Origin: Massilia mucilaginosa
Lineage (GTDB): Bacteria; Pseudomonadota; Gammaproteobacteria; Burkholderiales; Burkholderiaceae_D
Assembly: GCF_011682145.1 (NCBI RefSeq)
Contig: NZ_WHJH01000030.1
Location: 1-64,000 of the forward strand
Direction of reading: 5' to 3'
Length of the DNA: 64,000 bases
In this document: one piece after another, positions 36,985-44,845 of the stretch
Layout: every line of letters starts with the position of its first letter
Numbering within the stretch: position 1 is the first letter of the stretch
Position numbers and translations under genes: made by a program
The notes under the pieces: model-generated
What the model saw: the letters and a program-made list of their open reading frames with translations, nothing else
What the model was told of the DNA's origin: nothing
Databases searched by the model: none

Positions 36985-37643
36985 ATCGATTTGCCGGACG
37001 CAACTGGCGCAAAGAATGATCGAACGCGCCGTGGCGGCACCGGTGCCGTTTGCATGGGTCAGCGGGGACGAACTAGATGGTGACAACCGCAGCCTGCGCG
37101 TATGGCTCGAACAGCAGGATCTGCACTTCGTTCTGGCTGTGCGCGGAAATCGGTACGTATGGCCGGAGATGGGCGTACCGGCGACGGCGGAACAGTTGGC
37201 CACAACGTTGGCGCAGCAGGACTGGACGAGGCTGTCCGCGGGCGATGGCGCCAAAGGGCCGCGCCTGTACGACTGGATGAGAATCCCGTTGCCGTCCTGG
37301 CAGATGGCGGGCGAGCGCTGGCTGGTGGTGCGCCGCAGTCGTTCTGATGGGAAGCTGGCCCACCATGTGTGCTACGCCGCGCCGGGAACGCAACTGCAGG
37401 AGATGGTGCGGGTAGCGGGCATGCGCTGGACAGTGGAGGAATGCTTCGAGGCGGCCAAGGGTGAAGTCGGGCTCGACCAGTATGAAGTGCGCAGCTGGCA
37501 CGGCTGGCGCCGGCATATTGCGCATGGAGGTATGTCCCCGCTCTGATCGCCGTCATTCGGTGCTCTCTCTGGCGACGGCGGCGCCAGGCCGTGGCCAGAG
37601 CCTGCCACTACAGGCGCCGAGGTGGAAACTTACAACTGTAGTA
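36985..37643 (+). mobile_element. IS701-family transposase fragment (right copy, 5' truncated)
   Basis: The plus strand encodes the C-terminal half of an IS701-type DDE transposase. Visible pieces are QLAQRMIERA, VPFAWVSGDELDGDNRSLR, the SAGDGAKGPRLYDW block and the [21 protein letters not shown] block with the catalytic Glu. The 5' half is missing, and near 37530 a frame change separates WRRHIAHGG from the terminal VPALIAVIRCSLWRRRR part. Both fragments in the window carry the same frame break, so it predates their separation. It cannot transpose by itself. Confidence 0.85.
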
Positions 37644-37659
37644 CTAACGCTGCCGGCGT

Positions 37660-38013
37660 TTACAGTTTCCAGACATACGCGACGTGCGCCCAGCTTTCCA
37701 CCGGCTTGCCCTTGGCGCTGGCGGCGCTGAACTTGCACAGCTTGAGCGCCTGGTGCGCCGCGTCGTCGAGCGCCGGATGGCCGCTTGAGCTCTCCACCTT
37801 GCTGTCGGCCAGCTTGCCGTCGGCGCCGACCAGGAAGGCCAGTTTGACCGTGCCCGCGTGCTTTGCGGCGCGCGCTTGGGCCGGGTAGACCGGCTTGGCG
37901 CAGGATGCCAGGTCGGCCTTCGGTTTGCTGCCGCCAGCCGGCGCGGCATGCGCGCTGAAGGCGGTGCAGGCCGCAACTGCCAGTACGGCCATCGAATTGA
38001 TAAATGGGGTCAT
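37660..38013 (-). CDS. Secreted stand-alone TonB C-terminal-like protein
   Basis: The 117-residue protein has a signal peptide (1-23, cleavage near AHAAP) and a single TonB-C-like domain. CAKPVYPAQARAAKHAGTV, FLVGADGKL, SSSGHPALDDAA and SAKGKPVESW match in order the C-terminal domain of the M56 sensor at 26197. There is no transmembrane anchor or Pro-rich spacer, so it is not an energy transducer. It could compete for or present the ligand sensed by the M56 protein. AAGGAG precedes the ATG at 38013, and operator 3 lies 68 bp upstream. Confidence 0.8.
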   Translation of the reverse strand: MTPFINSMAVLAVAACTAFSAHAAPAGGSKPKADLASCAKPVYPAQARAAKHAGTVKLAFLVGADGKLADSKVESSSGHPALDDAAHQALKLCKFSAASAKGKPVESWAHVAYVWKL

Positions 38014-38080
38014 GCGATCTCCTTCGGTGGCGTCGTGCGCCATGGTTTGGGCGGGTGCCTGACTTATAGATTAATCTGTC

Positions 38081-38096
38081 TAGACACAGTTGTCTA
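38081..38096. promoter_or_regulatory. BlaI-type operator 3
   Basis: TAGACACAGTTGTCTA has perfect arms TAGACA/TGTCTA. It stands 68 bp before the secreted TonB-like gene and is overlapped by a weaker copy, TAGATTAATCTGTCTA, at 38067-38082. Confidence 0.7.
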
Positions 38097-38133
38097 TAAC
38101 TTTCTTCTCCTATTCCCACTGGCGCAATTTTTA

Positions 38134-38149
38134 TAGACAGCAATGTCTA
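38134..38149. promoter_or_regulatory. BlaI-type operator 4
   Basis: TAGACAGCAATGTCTA has perfect arms TAGACA/TGTCTA and differs from operator 2 at one base. It lies 49 bp before the SIMPL gene. Confidence 0.7.
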
Positions 38150-38197
38150 CATTGCGTATTCTGACGTTCTCTTTTCAGATCAATCCTCGGAGAACCC

Positions 38198-38917
38198 ATG
38201 CTCAAAACGATTGCCGCCGCCGGCGCCCTGACCTTGTTGCCGATGGCCGCGCAAGCGGCCGGCTTGCCCGATTATCCTTTCATTCATGTCAGCGGCGTGG
38301 GCACGGCGATCGCCATGCCGGACCTGGGGCAGATCGATTTCGAGATCAGCGCCTTCGACGCCGATCCGGCGCTGGCGGTGGGCGTGGTCGAGGCGCGCGC
38401 CACCGAGATTCGCGCGGCCATGGCGCAGGCGGGCGTGCCGCTGGAAGATGTGGAGATTCGCGATGTGCGCAAGGACTTTCGCAAGCAGGATCCGGCCGCG
38501 GCGCCGGCGCCGGTGCAGTACGACATCCGCGCCGGGGTGCGCATCAATGTGCGCAACCTGACCCAGTGGCGCGCCGCCGCCACGCCGCTGCTGACCATGC
38601 CGAACCTGGATGGTTTCATGATCGTGTTCGATACGACCCAGCGTGAAAAGATCGAGATGGAGCTGGCCAACGATGCGCTCAGGATCGCGCGCCGCAAGGC
38701 GGAGGGAATTGCGGCGGGACTGGGAAGAAAGCTGGGAGCGGCGAGCGCCGTCAGTACGGGGGACTTGAAGAACCTGACGCGGGCCATGGGGCTGGCGCCG
38801 AGCGAGGCTGGTTCGCGTTCGTCGTCGCAGAAGATCGGCACGGAGCGCGCCGACCTGCTGACGGTGATGTCGCTGAAATTCGCCCAGCCGGTCGACGTGA
38901 TCTATCGTTTGAAGTAG
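38198..38917 (+). CDS. SIMPL (DUF541) domain periplasmic protein
   Basis: The 239-residue protein has a signal peptide (1-20, cleavage near AQAAG) and a SIMPL/DUF541 domain (about 26-235). It shows the family opening IHVSGVGTAIAMPDLGQIDF and the ANDALRIARRKAEGIAAGLG helix. Proteins of this family are periplasmic or outer-membrane associated and linked to envelope or oxidative stress; the molecular role is unclear. GGAGAACCC precedes the ATG. Operator 4 puts it in the same BlaI circuit as the divergent TonB-like gene. Confidence 0.87.
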   Translation: MLKTIAAAGALTLLPMAAQAAGLPDYPFIHVSGVGTAIAMPDLGQIDFEISAFDADPALAVGVVEARATEIRAAMAQAGVPLEDVEIRDVRKDFRKQDPAAAPAPVQYDIRAGVRINVRNLTQWRAAATPLLTMPNLDGFMIVFDTTQREKIEMELANDALRIARRKAEGIAAGLGRKLGAASAVSTGDLKNLTRAMGLAPSEAGSRSSSQKIGTERADLLTVMSLKFAQPVDVIYRLK

Positions 38918-38923
38918 CCGGGT

Positions 38924-38952
38924 TCCCGCAGGGTGGGTTGTTCCCTGCGGGA
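38924..38952. terminator. Terminator between SIMPL and dctA
   Basis: A perfect 10-bp stem TCCCGCAGGG/CCCTGCGGGA with a 9-nt loop lies between the convergent genes. There is no T tract on the plus strand. Confidence 0.6.
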
Positions 38953-38963
38953 GAGGGCGAGGG

Positions 38964-40265
38964 TCAGGCGGCTTTGCGAAGAGGGACCATGTCGCTGTCG
39001 TCGTCAATATGGGTGGGATTGGCCAGTTCGCGCTTCATGCGCTCGTGATCGAGTTCTTTTTCCCAGTGCGAGACCACCACAGTCGCTACGCCGTTGCCGA
39101 CAAAATTGGTCAGTGCGCGGCATTCGCTCATGAAGCGGTCGATGCCGAGGATCAGCGCCATGCCGGCCACCGGGATGGTCGGCACCACGGCCAGGGTGGC
39201 GGCCAGGGTGATGAAGCCGGCGCCGGTGATGCCGGACGCGCCCTTGGAGGTCAGCATCGCCACGCCAAGGATGGTGAGCTGCTGGCTGAAGGTCAGGTCG
39301 GTGTTGGTGGCCTGCGCCACGAACAGGGCCGCCATGGTCATGTAGATGTTGGTGCCATCGAGGTTGAACGAGTAACCGGTCGGCACCACCAGGCCGACGA
39401 CCGATTTGGAGCAGCCGAGTTTTTCGAGCTTGCGCATCAGGGCCGGCAGGGCGCTTTCCGAGGAGCTGGTGCCGAGCACGATCAGCAGTTCTTCCTTGAT
39501 GTAGGCGATGAAGCGGAAGATCGAAAAGCCGGTCATGCGGGCGATCAGGCCGAGCACGATGAACACGAACAAGGCGCAGGTGAGGTAGAAGGAACCCATC
39601 AGCTTGGCCAGCGGCAGTAGCGAGGCCAGGCCGAATTTACCGATGGTGAAGGCCATCGCGCCGAAGGCGCCGATGGGAGCGACCTTCATCACGATGCCGA
39701 CCACGCCGAAAATCACATGCGACATGTCGTCGATCAGTTTCGTGATCGGACGTCCGCGCTCGCCCAGCATCGACAGCGCGAAGCCGAACAGGATCGCAAA
39801 CAGCAGCACTTGCAGGATGTCGCCCTTGGCGAAGGCGTCGACGACGGTGTTCGGGATGATGTTCATCACGAAGTCGAGCGTGCTCTGGTTCTTGGCCTTG
39901 GCGGTGTATTCGGCGATGGCCTTGGTGTCGAGCGTGGCCGGATCGGCGTTGAAGCCGTCGCCCGGACGCACCACGTTGGCGACGATCAGGCCGATGGCCA
40001 GCGCGAAGGTGGAGACGACTTCGAAGTACAGCAGCGCCTTGCCGCCGACGCGGCCGATTTTCTTCATGTCCTGCATGCCGGCGATACCGGCGACGACGGT
40101 ACAGAAAATCACGGGGGCGATGATCATCTTGATCAGTTTGATGAAGCCGTCGCCGAGCGGCTTCATGTCGACCCCGAGTTTCGGGTAGAACACGCCGAGC
40201 AGCACGCCGCATACGATGGCGATCAGCACCTGCACATACAGGATCTTGTAGAAGGGTTGTTTCAT
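38964..40265 (-). CDS. dctA: C4-dicarboxylate:cation symporter DctA
   Basis: The 433-residue inner-membrane carrier of the glutamate/dicarboxylate symporter family imports succinate, fumarate and malate. It shows the Ser-rich reentrant loop [14 protein letters not shown], the [18 protein letters not shown] signature and the second hairpin [25 protein letters not shown] precedes the ATG at 40265, which starts [14 protein letters not shown], as expected for DctA. No dctBD pair is adjacent. Confidence 0.93.
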   Translation of the reverse strand: MKQPFYKILYVQVLIAIVCGVLLGVFYPKLGVDMKPLGDGFIKLIKMIIAPVIFCTVVAGIAGMQDMKKIGRVGGKALLYFEVVSTFALAIGLIVANVVRPGDGFNADPATLDTKAIAEYTAKAKNQSTLDFVMNIIPNTVVDAFAKGDILQVLLFAILFGFALSMLGERGRPITKLIDDMSHVIFGVVGIVMKVAPIGAFGAMAFTIGKFGLASLLPLAKLMGSFYLTCALFVFIVLGLIARMTGFSIFRFIAYIKEELLIVLGTSSSESALPALMRKLEKLGCSKSVVGLVVPTGYSFNLDGTNIYMTMAALFVAQATNTDLTFSQQLTILGVAMLTSKGASGITGAGFITLAATLAVVPTIPVAGMALILGIDRFMSECRALTNFVGNGVATVVVSHWEKELDHERMKRELANPTHIDDDSDMVPLRKAA

Positions 40266-40550
40266 GACGGTGTCTCCGTTCGATATTTGAGTATCTGTAT
40301 CTTTATCGAAATCCGGCACGTCATCTATTGTGGATATCCGCAGAGTGCAAAGTTTCTGTGTGTAAATATAGAATGATTGATTTTCGGCAACATTCACCGC
40401 GATTGGCGGGAGCGCAAAACAACAGCGTGAATGGCGTCGGCAGGGGCTTCCTTTGATGGGAGGGGAGCGGCCCTGGCAGGCGAGTCGGACCGCAGCGTCT
40501 GGTTGAATGTGGGGCGTGGGATAATGTTGGATTGGAATTGAAGGGAACGC

Positions 40551-40877
40551 ATGCAGCGAGCATTGTTTATCTGCAGCCAGAACCGGCTGCGCAGTCCGAC
40601 CGCGGAGCAGGTCTTCGCTAGCTGGCCCGGGGTCGAGACCGATTCGGCCGGCCTCGGCGGCGACGCTTCGGTGCCGCTCTCGCCCGAGCAGATCGCCTGG
40701 GCCACCATTGTGTTCGTGATGGAAAAGGCGCACCGGCGGCGCCTGGGCGAGCGCTTCCGGACCCATTTGAACGGCAAGAAGGTGATTTGCCTCGATATTC
40801 CGGACAACTACACTTACATGCAGCCTGAACTGGTCCGTATTCTCGAAACCAAGGCGGGCAAGTTCCTTCGACAATGA
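40551..40877 (+). CDS. Low-molecular-weight phosphatase-like protein
   Basis: The 108-residue protein carries the phosphatase P-loop [12 protein letters not shown] (C-x5-R-S) at residues 8-19. It has an Asp-containing region DIPDNYTYM near residues 81-89 that may supply the general acid. It is shorter than classical LMW tyrosine phosphatases (about 150). The substrate is unknown. GAAGGGAA precedes the ATG. It diverges from dctA. Confidence 0.75.
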   Translation: MQRALFICSQNRLRSPTAEQVFASWPGVETDSAGLGGDASVPLSPEQIAWATIVFVMEKAHRRRLGERFRTHLNGKKVICLDIPDNYTYMQPELVRILETKAGKFLRQ

Positions 40878-41013
40878 AAACGATCCTGTTAAGCGGTTTC
40901 TGCTGCTGAGCACCAACGCATGGTGGGCTGGTGACTGTTAATTGCGCATGCGGCCACGCCGCACGCGGTATAGTTGTGCTTTCGACCCTGCGTCGGCCAA
41001 CCGGGAATCCGCC

Positions 41014-41526
41014 ATGAGAATACTCCGTCATTTACTGCTCGCCGCCGCCATTGCGCCGGCCATCGTGCACGCCGCACCCAAGGCGAAGCAGGCACCGAAG
41101 CAGGTGGCCTCGTTCTTCCCCCAGCTCGACCTGGGCCGCTTTTTGGCCGACAATTTCGACCTGGCCTCGGTGCGCAGTTCGCTGGCCGCGCGCCGCACGC
41201 CGGAGTTGCGCACCTTCGCCGATTTCGGCATGCTGCCGACCAATAGCGGCGACGATGGCGTGACCTTCGACGGCGAACGCTGGCTGTACCAGCTGCGCGT
41301 GGTGCGCCGCGCCGACATCAACAACGACGGCATCGAAGACCTGGAAGTGTGCTTCACCGACCGCGCCAAGGGCGCCAGCTACGACTCCTCGCAAAGCCTG
41401 CTGGTGAGCCGCTATTCCGACGAAACCTACGCCGTCGCGCTGCGCTACGAGTCCGATGCCTGCGGCCCGGCCAAACGCGAAAAAGCGAGTACCACCCTGA
41501 CCGTCCCTTCAAGCAAACCGCAATAA
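41014..41526 (+). CDS. Secreted conserved hypothetical protein
   Basis: This 170-residue protein has a signal peptide (1-19, cleavage near VHAAP). Its middle part contains a DINNDGIEDLEVCF string, which resembles an FG-GAP/EF-hand-like calcium loop (residues about 90-105). I do not recognise the full family. GGGAATCCGCC precedes the ATG. It is followed 2 bp later by another secreted unknown on the same strand, so the two are probably one operon. Confidence 0.65.
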   Translation: MRILRHLLLAAAIAPAIVHAAPKAKQAPKQVASFFPQLDLGRFLADNFDLASVRSSLAARRTPELRTFADFGMLPTNSGDDGVTFDGERWLYQLRVVRRADINNDGIEDLEVCFTDRAKGASYDSSQSLLVSRYSDETYAVALRYESDACGPAKREKASTTLTVPSSKPQ

Positions 41527-41528
41527 CG

Positions 41529-42662
41529 ATGACCAAACCTGCTACCCGCACGGCGCTGCTGCTCGCCGTGCTGTTGCCGCTGATGCCGATGCGGATCGCC
41601 GGCGCCGCCACTCCCGCCACCCGCGCCAACACCAGCGCCAGCGCCAGCGCGCCACTCGCTGCGGCGCACCTGGAAGCGGTGCGCTACATGCTGTCGGTCG
41701 TCAATGGCGAAACCATCCTCCAGGCTGCGGTCAAGGAAAACAGCGCGCTGCGGCCGGTCCAGCAAGAGCTGTTCCGGCACCTGTTCAGCAGCTCTACTCC
41801 CCAGCGCATGCAGGAGCTGATCGTGCGCACGCTGGCGCGCCATCTGAGCCAGGAAGACGCGCGCAGCATCAGCGAGGCCTACGCGACCGCGCCAGGACAA
41901 CGCGCCTTGCGCACGCCGGCCGACGACGTGGCCGCGTTCAATGCCTTGCCGCCGGCGCTTCTGCTCTCCAGTGCTGTCGGCGCGGCGCGCGCCGACATCC
42001 AGAAGACGGCCGATGAGTGGGGCGCCGAGGCCCTGGCCAAGATCACCGAGAAAGCGCTCTCGATGATGCAGATCGAGGTCGACTCCCTGTACAAGCGCGC
42101 CGCCTACACCGAGCCGTTGCTGTCCAAATACTGGAAGAGCATGGCGGGGGTGGTGCCGGTCGACCAGCTGGCGACCGCTCAAGCCGCCGGCACCGCCCGT
42201 GCGGTCCATGCGGAGTGGACTTTCCTGCAAACGGTGCGGGAAATGGAGTGGAGCAAAATGCTCACGCCGGACAACCTGGCATCGGCCGGGCAGGTCGCCG
42301 CCTGCCAGCGCAAGCTCGACGTCGTGGAGGTCGGCGCCGGCCGCTATCTGCACGCGCGGCGCGACAACCTGCGCCAGACCGACGATACCCTGAACCAGAT
42401 CGATATGCCGTTCGAGAGCAAGGCACTGGCCGATGCCGCGCAAGCGCTGGTGCGCGAAGCGGCGGAGCTGGACAGTTTTGAGAAAGGCCAGGCCGCCCTG
42501 ATCGCGGCCCACCGCGCGATCCTCGCGTTTGCCGCCGAGCGACCAGGCAAGCTCAGCGTAAAAAACGACAAGCTGGTCTTCGCCAACAAGGCCGACCAAC
42601 GCACTTATGCGGCACTGAGGAAAAAACTCGGCGAGGCGCGCGCGTCGGACGGCTTCAAGTAG
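41529..42662 (+). CDS. Secreted helical hypothetical protein
   Basis: This 377-residue, mostly helical protein has a signal peptide (1-26, cleavage near AGAAT) and a Ser/Ala linker (30-45). The region 45-150 (AVRYMLSVVNGE, QELIVRTLARHLSQEDARSISEAY) recalls DUF2059-like secreted proteins, only weakly. The C-terminal part is charged and helical. It follows the preceding gene by 2 bp. The function is not recognised. Confidence 0.65.
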   Translation: MTKPATRTALLLAVLLPLMPMRIAGAATPATRANTSASASAPLAAAHLEAVRYMLSVVNGETILQAAVKENSALRPVQQELFRHLFSSSTPQRMQELIVRTLARHLSQEDARSISEAYATAPGQRALRTPADDVAAFNALPPALLLSSAVGAARADIQKTADEWGAEALAKITEKALSMMQIEVDSLYKRAAYTEPLLSKYWKSMAGVVPVDQLATAQAAGTARAVHAEWTFLQTVREMEWSKMLTPDNLASAGQVAACQRKLDVVEVGAGRYLHARRDNLRQTDDTLNQIDMPFESKALADAAQALVREAAELDSFEKGQAALIAAHRAILAFAAERPGKLSVKNDKLVFANKADQRTYAALRKKLGEARASDGFK

Positions 42663-42665
42663 GCT

Positions 42666-43460
42666 TTACTGCGCGGCCCAGCCGCCATCCATGTTCCAGG
42701 CCACGCCGCGCACCTGGTTGCCGGCCGCGCTGCACAGGAACACGGCCAGCGCGCCGAGTTCCTCGGGCGTGACGAATTCGCCCGAGGGCTGCTTTTCGCC
42801 CAGCAGGGCCTTCTTGGCTTGCTCGTTGCCGATGCCGTCGCGGGCGGCGCGGTCGTCCACCTGTTTCTGCACCAGCGGCGTGAGCACCCAGCCCGGGCAG
42901 ATGGCGTTGCAGGTCACGCCGCTGCCAGCCGTTTCCAGCGCGGTGACCTTGGTGAAGCCCACCAGCCCGTGCTTGGCCGCCACGTAGGCCGATTTCTGCG
43001 CCGAGCCGACCAGGCCATGCACCGACGCCAGGTTGATGATGCGGCCCCAGTTCTTTTGCTTCATGCCGGGCAGCGCCAGGCGCGTGGTGTGGAAGGCCGA
43101 GGTGAGGTTGATGGCGATGATCGCATCCCACTTCTCGGGCGGGAAGTCCTCGATATTGGCCACATGCTGGATGCCGGCGTTATTGACCAGCACATCGACG
43201 CCGCCGAATTGATCGGACGCGAAGCGCATCATGGCCTCGATCTCGCTTGGCTTCGACATGTCGGCGTTGTGGTACGCCGTCCGTACGCCGAATTCGCGTC
43301 CCAGGTCGGTGTGCAGTTTGTCGATCTGCTGGGCGTCGCCGAAGCCGTTGAACACGATGTTGGCGCCTTCCCGGGCCAGCGAACGCGCGATTCCGAGGCC
43401 GATGCCGGAGGTGGAACCGGTGACCAGTGCGGTTTTACCGCTCAACATACCTGATTTCAT
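42666..43460 (-). CDS. 3-hydroxybutyrate dehydrogenase
   Basis: The 264-residue SDR enzyme oxidises (R)-3-hydroxybutyrate to acetoacetate with NAD+, a step in PHB breakdown. It has the motif TGSTSGIGLGIA, NNAGIQHV, the catalytic S-YVAAKHG block and the typical CPGWVLTPLVQKQVDDRA substrate loop of BdhA/HbdH. GAGGACACA precedes the ATG at 43460. The acetoacetate would be activated by the scoAB product. The gene is transcribed alone and converges with the secreted unknowns. Confidence 0.92.
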   Translation of the reverse strand: MKSGMLSGKTALVTGSTSGIGLGIARSLAREGANIVFNGFGDAQQIDKLHTDLGREFGVRTAYHNADMSKPSEIEAMMRFASDQFGGVDVLVNNAGIQHVANIEDFPPEKWDAIIAINLTSAFHTTRLALPGMKQKNWGRIINLASVHGLVGSAQKSAYVAAKHGLVGFTKVTALETAGSGVTCNAICPGWVLTPLVQKQVDDRAARDGIGNEQAKKALLGEKQPSGEFVTPEELGALAVFLCSAAGNQVRGVAWNMDGGWAAQ

Positions 43461-43593
43461 TGTGTCCTCTACAGAAAGAGTTTGGGGGGGATGAGGTAGA
43501 ATTCTAAACGCAGTAGACAAACAAGCATATCAGGGAAGATGGAAGCATCCGATTAACAGTGGCGGCCTTGATAACGCCCAACCAGGAGCCGGC

Positions 43594-44481
43594 ATGATCG
43601 AAGCAAGAATCAAATCCGTTCAGTGCATCTCGCCGGCCGGCTTGCACCAGATGTCCTACAAGGAGTGGGGCGACGCGGCCAATCCGCGCGTGCTGGTGTG
43701 CGTGCATGGCGTCACGCGCGTGGGCGACGACTTCGACAACCTGGCGCGCGCGCTGGCCGGCCACTACCGCGTGGTGGCGCCGGACGTGGTCGGGCGCGGC
43801 CGTTCCGGGCGCTTGGCCAACCCGCAGCTGTACCGGGTGCCGCAATACGTGAGCGACATGGTGACCCTGATCGCGCGCCTTACCGACGGCGAGGGCACGG
43901 GTTCCGACGGCGTCGACTGGTTCGGCACCTCGATGGGTGGCCTGATCGGCCTGGCCCTGGCCTCGCTGCCCGGCACTCCGGTGCGCAAACTGCTTCTCAA
44001 CGACATCGGCCCGACCCTCGACCCGGCGGCGCTGCTGCGCATCGGCGACTACATCGGCCAGGAGCTGCGCTTTCCGACCTACGCGGCGGCCGCGCAGTTC
44101 GTGCGCGAGGTCTCGCAGTCGTTCGGCGAGCACACCGAAGACGAGTGGGACAAGCTGGCGCGCGACGTGCTGCGCCAGGAAGCCGACGGCCAGTGGGTGC
44201 GCCATTACGACATGGGCCTGGCGCTGCCGTTCCGCTCGGCCACGCCGGAGAGCACGCGGGCCGACGAAGCCATGCTGTGGGCCGCCTACGATGCGATCCG
44301 CTGCCCGACCCTGCTGGTGCGCGGCGAGCACTCCGACCTGCTCTCGCGCGCCACCGCCGCCAGCATGGCCGCGCGCGGTCCGCGCGCGCGGCTGGCCGAG
44401 ATTCCGAACGTGGGCCATGCCCCGACCTTCATCCACGACGACCAGATCGCCGTTGCACGACAATTTTTGATTGGTACTTGA
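43594..44481 (+). CDS. Alpha/beta hydrolase
   Basis: The 295-residue alpha/beta hydrolase has the oxyanion strand LVCVHGVTRVG, nucleophile elbow FGTSMGG (Ser near residue 111), an acid residue in LVRGEHSDLL and the His in VGHAPTF. The family is close to predicted esterases and hydrolases of aromatic or PHA pathways, but the substrate is unknown. CCAGGAGCCGGC precedes the ATG. It is followed by the RidA-like gene after 8 bp. Confidence 0.87.
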   Translation: MIEARIKSVQCISPAGLHQMSYKEWGDAANPRVLVCVHGVTRVGDDFDNLARALAGHYRVVAPDVVGRGRSGRLANPQLYRVPQYVSDMVTLIARLTDGEGTGSDGVDWFGTSMGGLIGLALASLPGTPVRKLLLNDIGPTLDPAALLRIGDYIGQELRFPTYAAAAQFVREVSQSFGEHTEDEWDKLARDVLRQEADGQWVRHYDMGLALPFRSATPESTRADEAMLWAAYDAIRCPTLLVRGEHSDLLSRATAASMAARGPRARLAEIPNVGHAPTFIHDDQIAVARQFLIGT

Positions 44482-44489
44482 AAGACATT

Positions 44490-44840
44490 ATGGAAATTAC
44501 ACGACTGCACGTAGGAAAACGCCTGTCCGAAGTGGCGATTCACAATGGCACGGTCTACCTGGCCGGCCAGATCGCCGAAGACACCGGCGCCGACATCGTC
44601 GGCCAGATGCGCGAAGTGCTGGGCCACGTCGACCGCCTGCTGGCCGAAGCGGGCAGCGACAAGAGCTGCATCCTGATGGCCCAGATCTTCATCGCCGACA
44701 TGGCCGATTTCGCCGGCATGAACACGGTGTGGGACGAATGGGTCGCCTCGGGCCACACGCCGCCGCGCGCCACCGTCGAAGCCAAGCTGGCCGACCCCGC
44801 ATGCCTGGTGGAGATCGTCGTTACCGCAGCCCTGCGCTAA
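44490..44840 (+). CDS. RidA/YjgF family protein
   Basis: The 116-residue protein of the Rid family probably trims reactive enamine/imine metabolites as a trimer. It has NGTVYLAGQIAEDTG near the N-terminus and the conserved Arg of the active site in PPRATVEAKLADPACLVEI. It lies between the alpha/beta hydrolase and relA and may be co-transcribed with both. Confidence 0.88.
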   Translation: MEITRLHVGKRLSEVAIHNGTVYLAGQIAEDTGADIVGQMREVLGHVDRLLAEAGSDKSCILMAQIFIADMADFAGMNTVWDEWVASGHTPPRATVEAKLADPACLVEIVVTAALR

Positions 44841-44845
44841 GCCGC

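Noticed and set aside
28388-37643. An active composite transposon carrying the sugar genes
   Set aside because: Both IS701 fragments lack the 5' half and carry a frame break, and no target-site duplication could be recognised, so current mobility is not supported.
37660-38013. An energy-transducing TonB
   Set aside because: The protein has a cleavable signal peptide and no N-terminal anchor or Pro-rich spacer, and no exbBD is adjacent.
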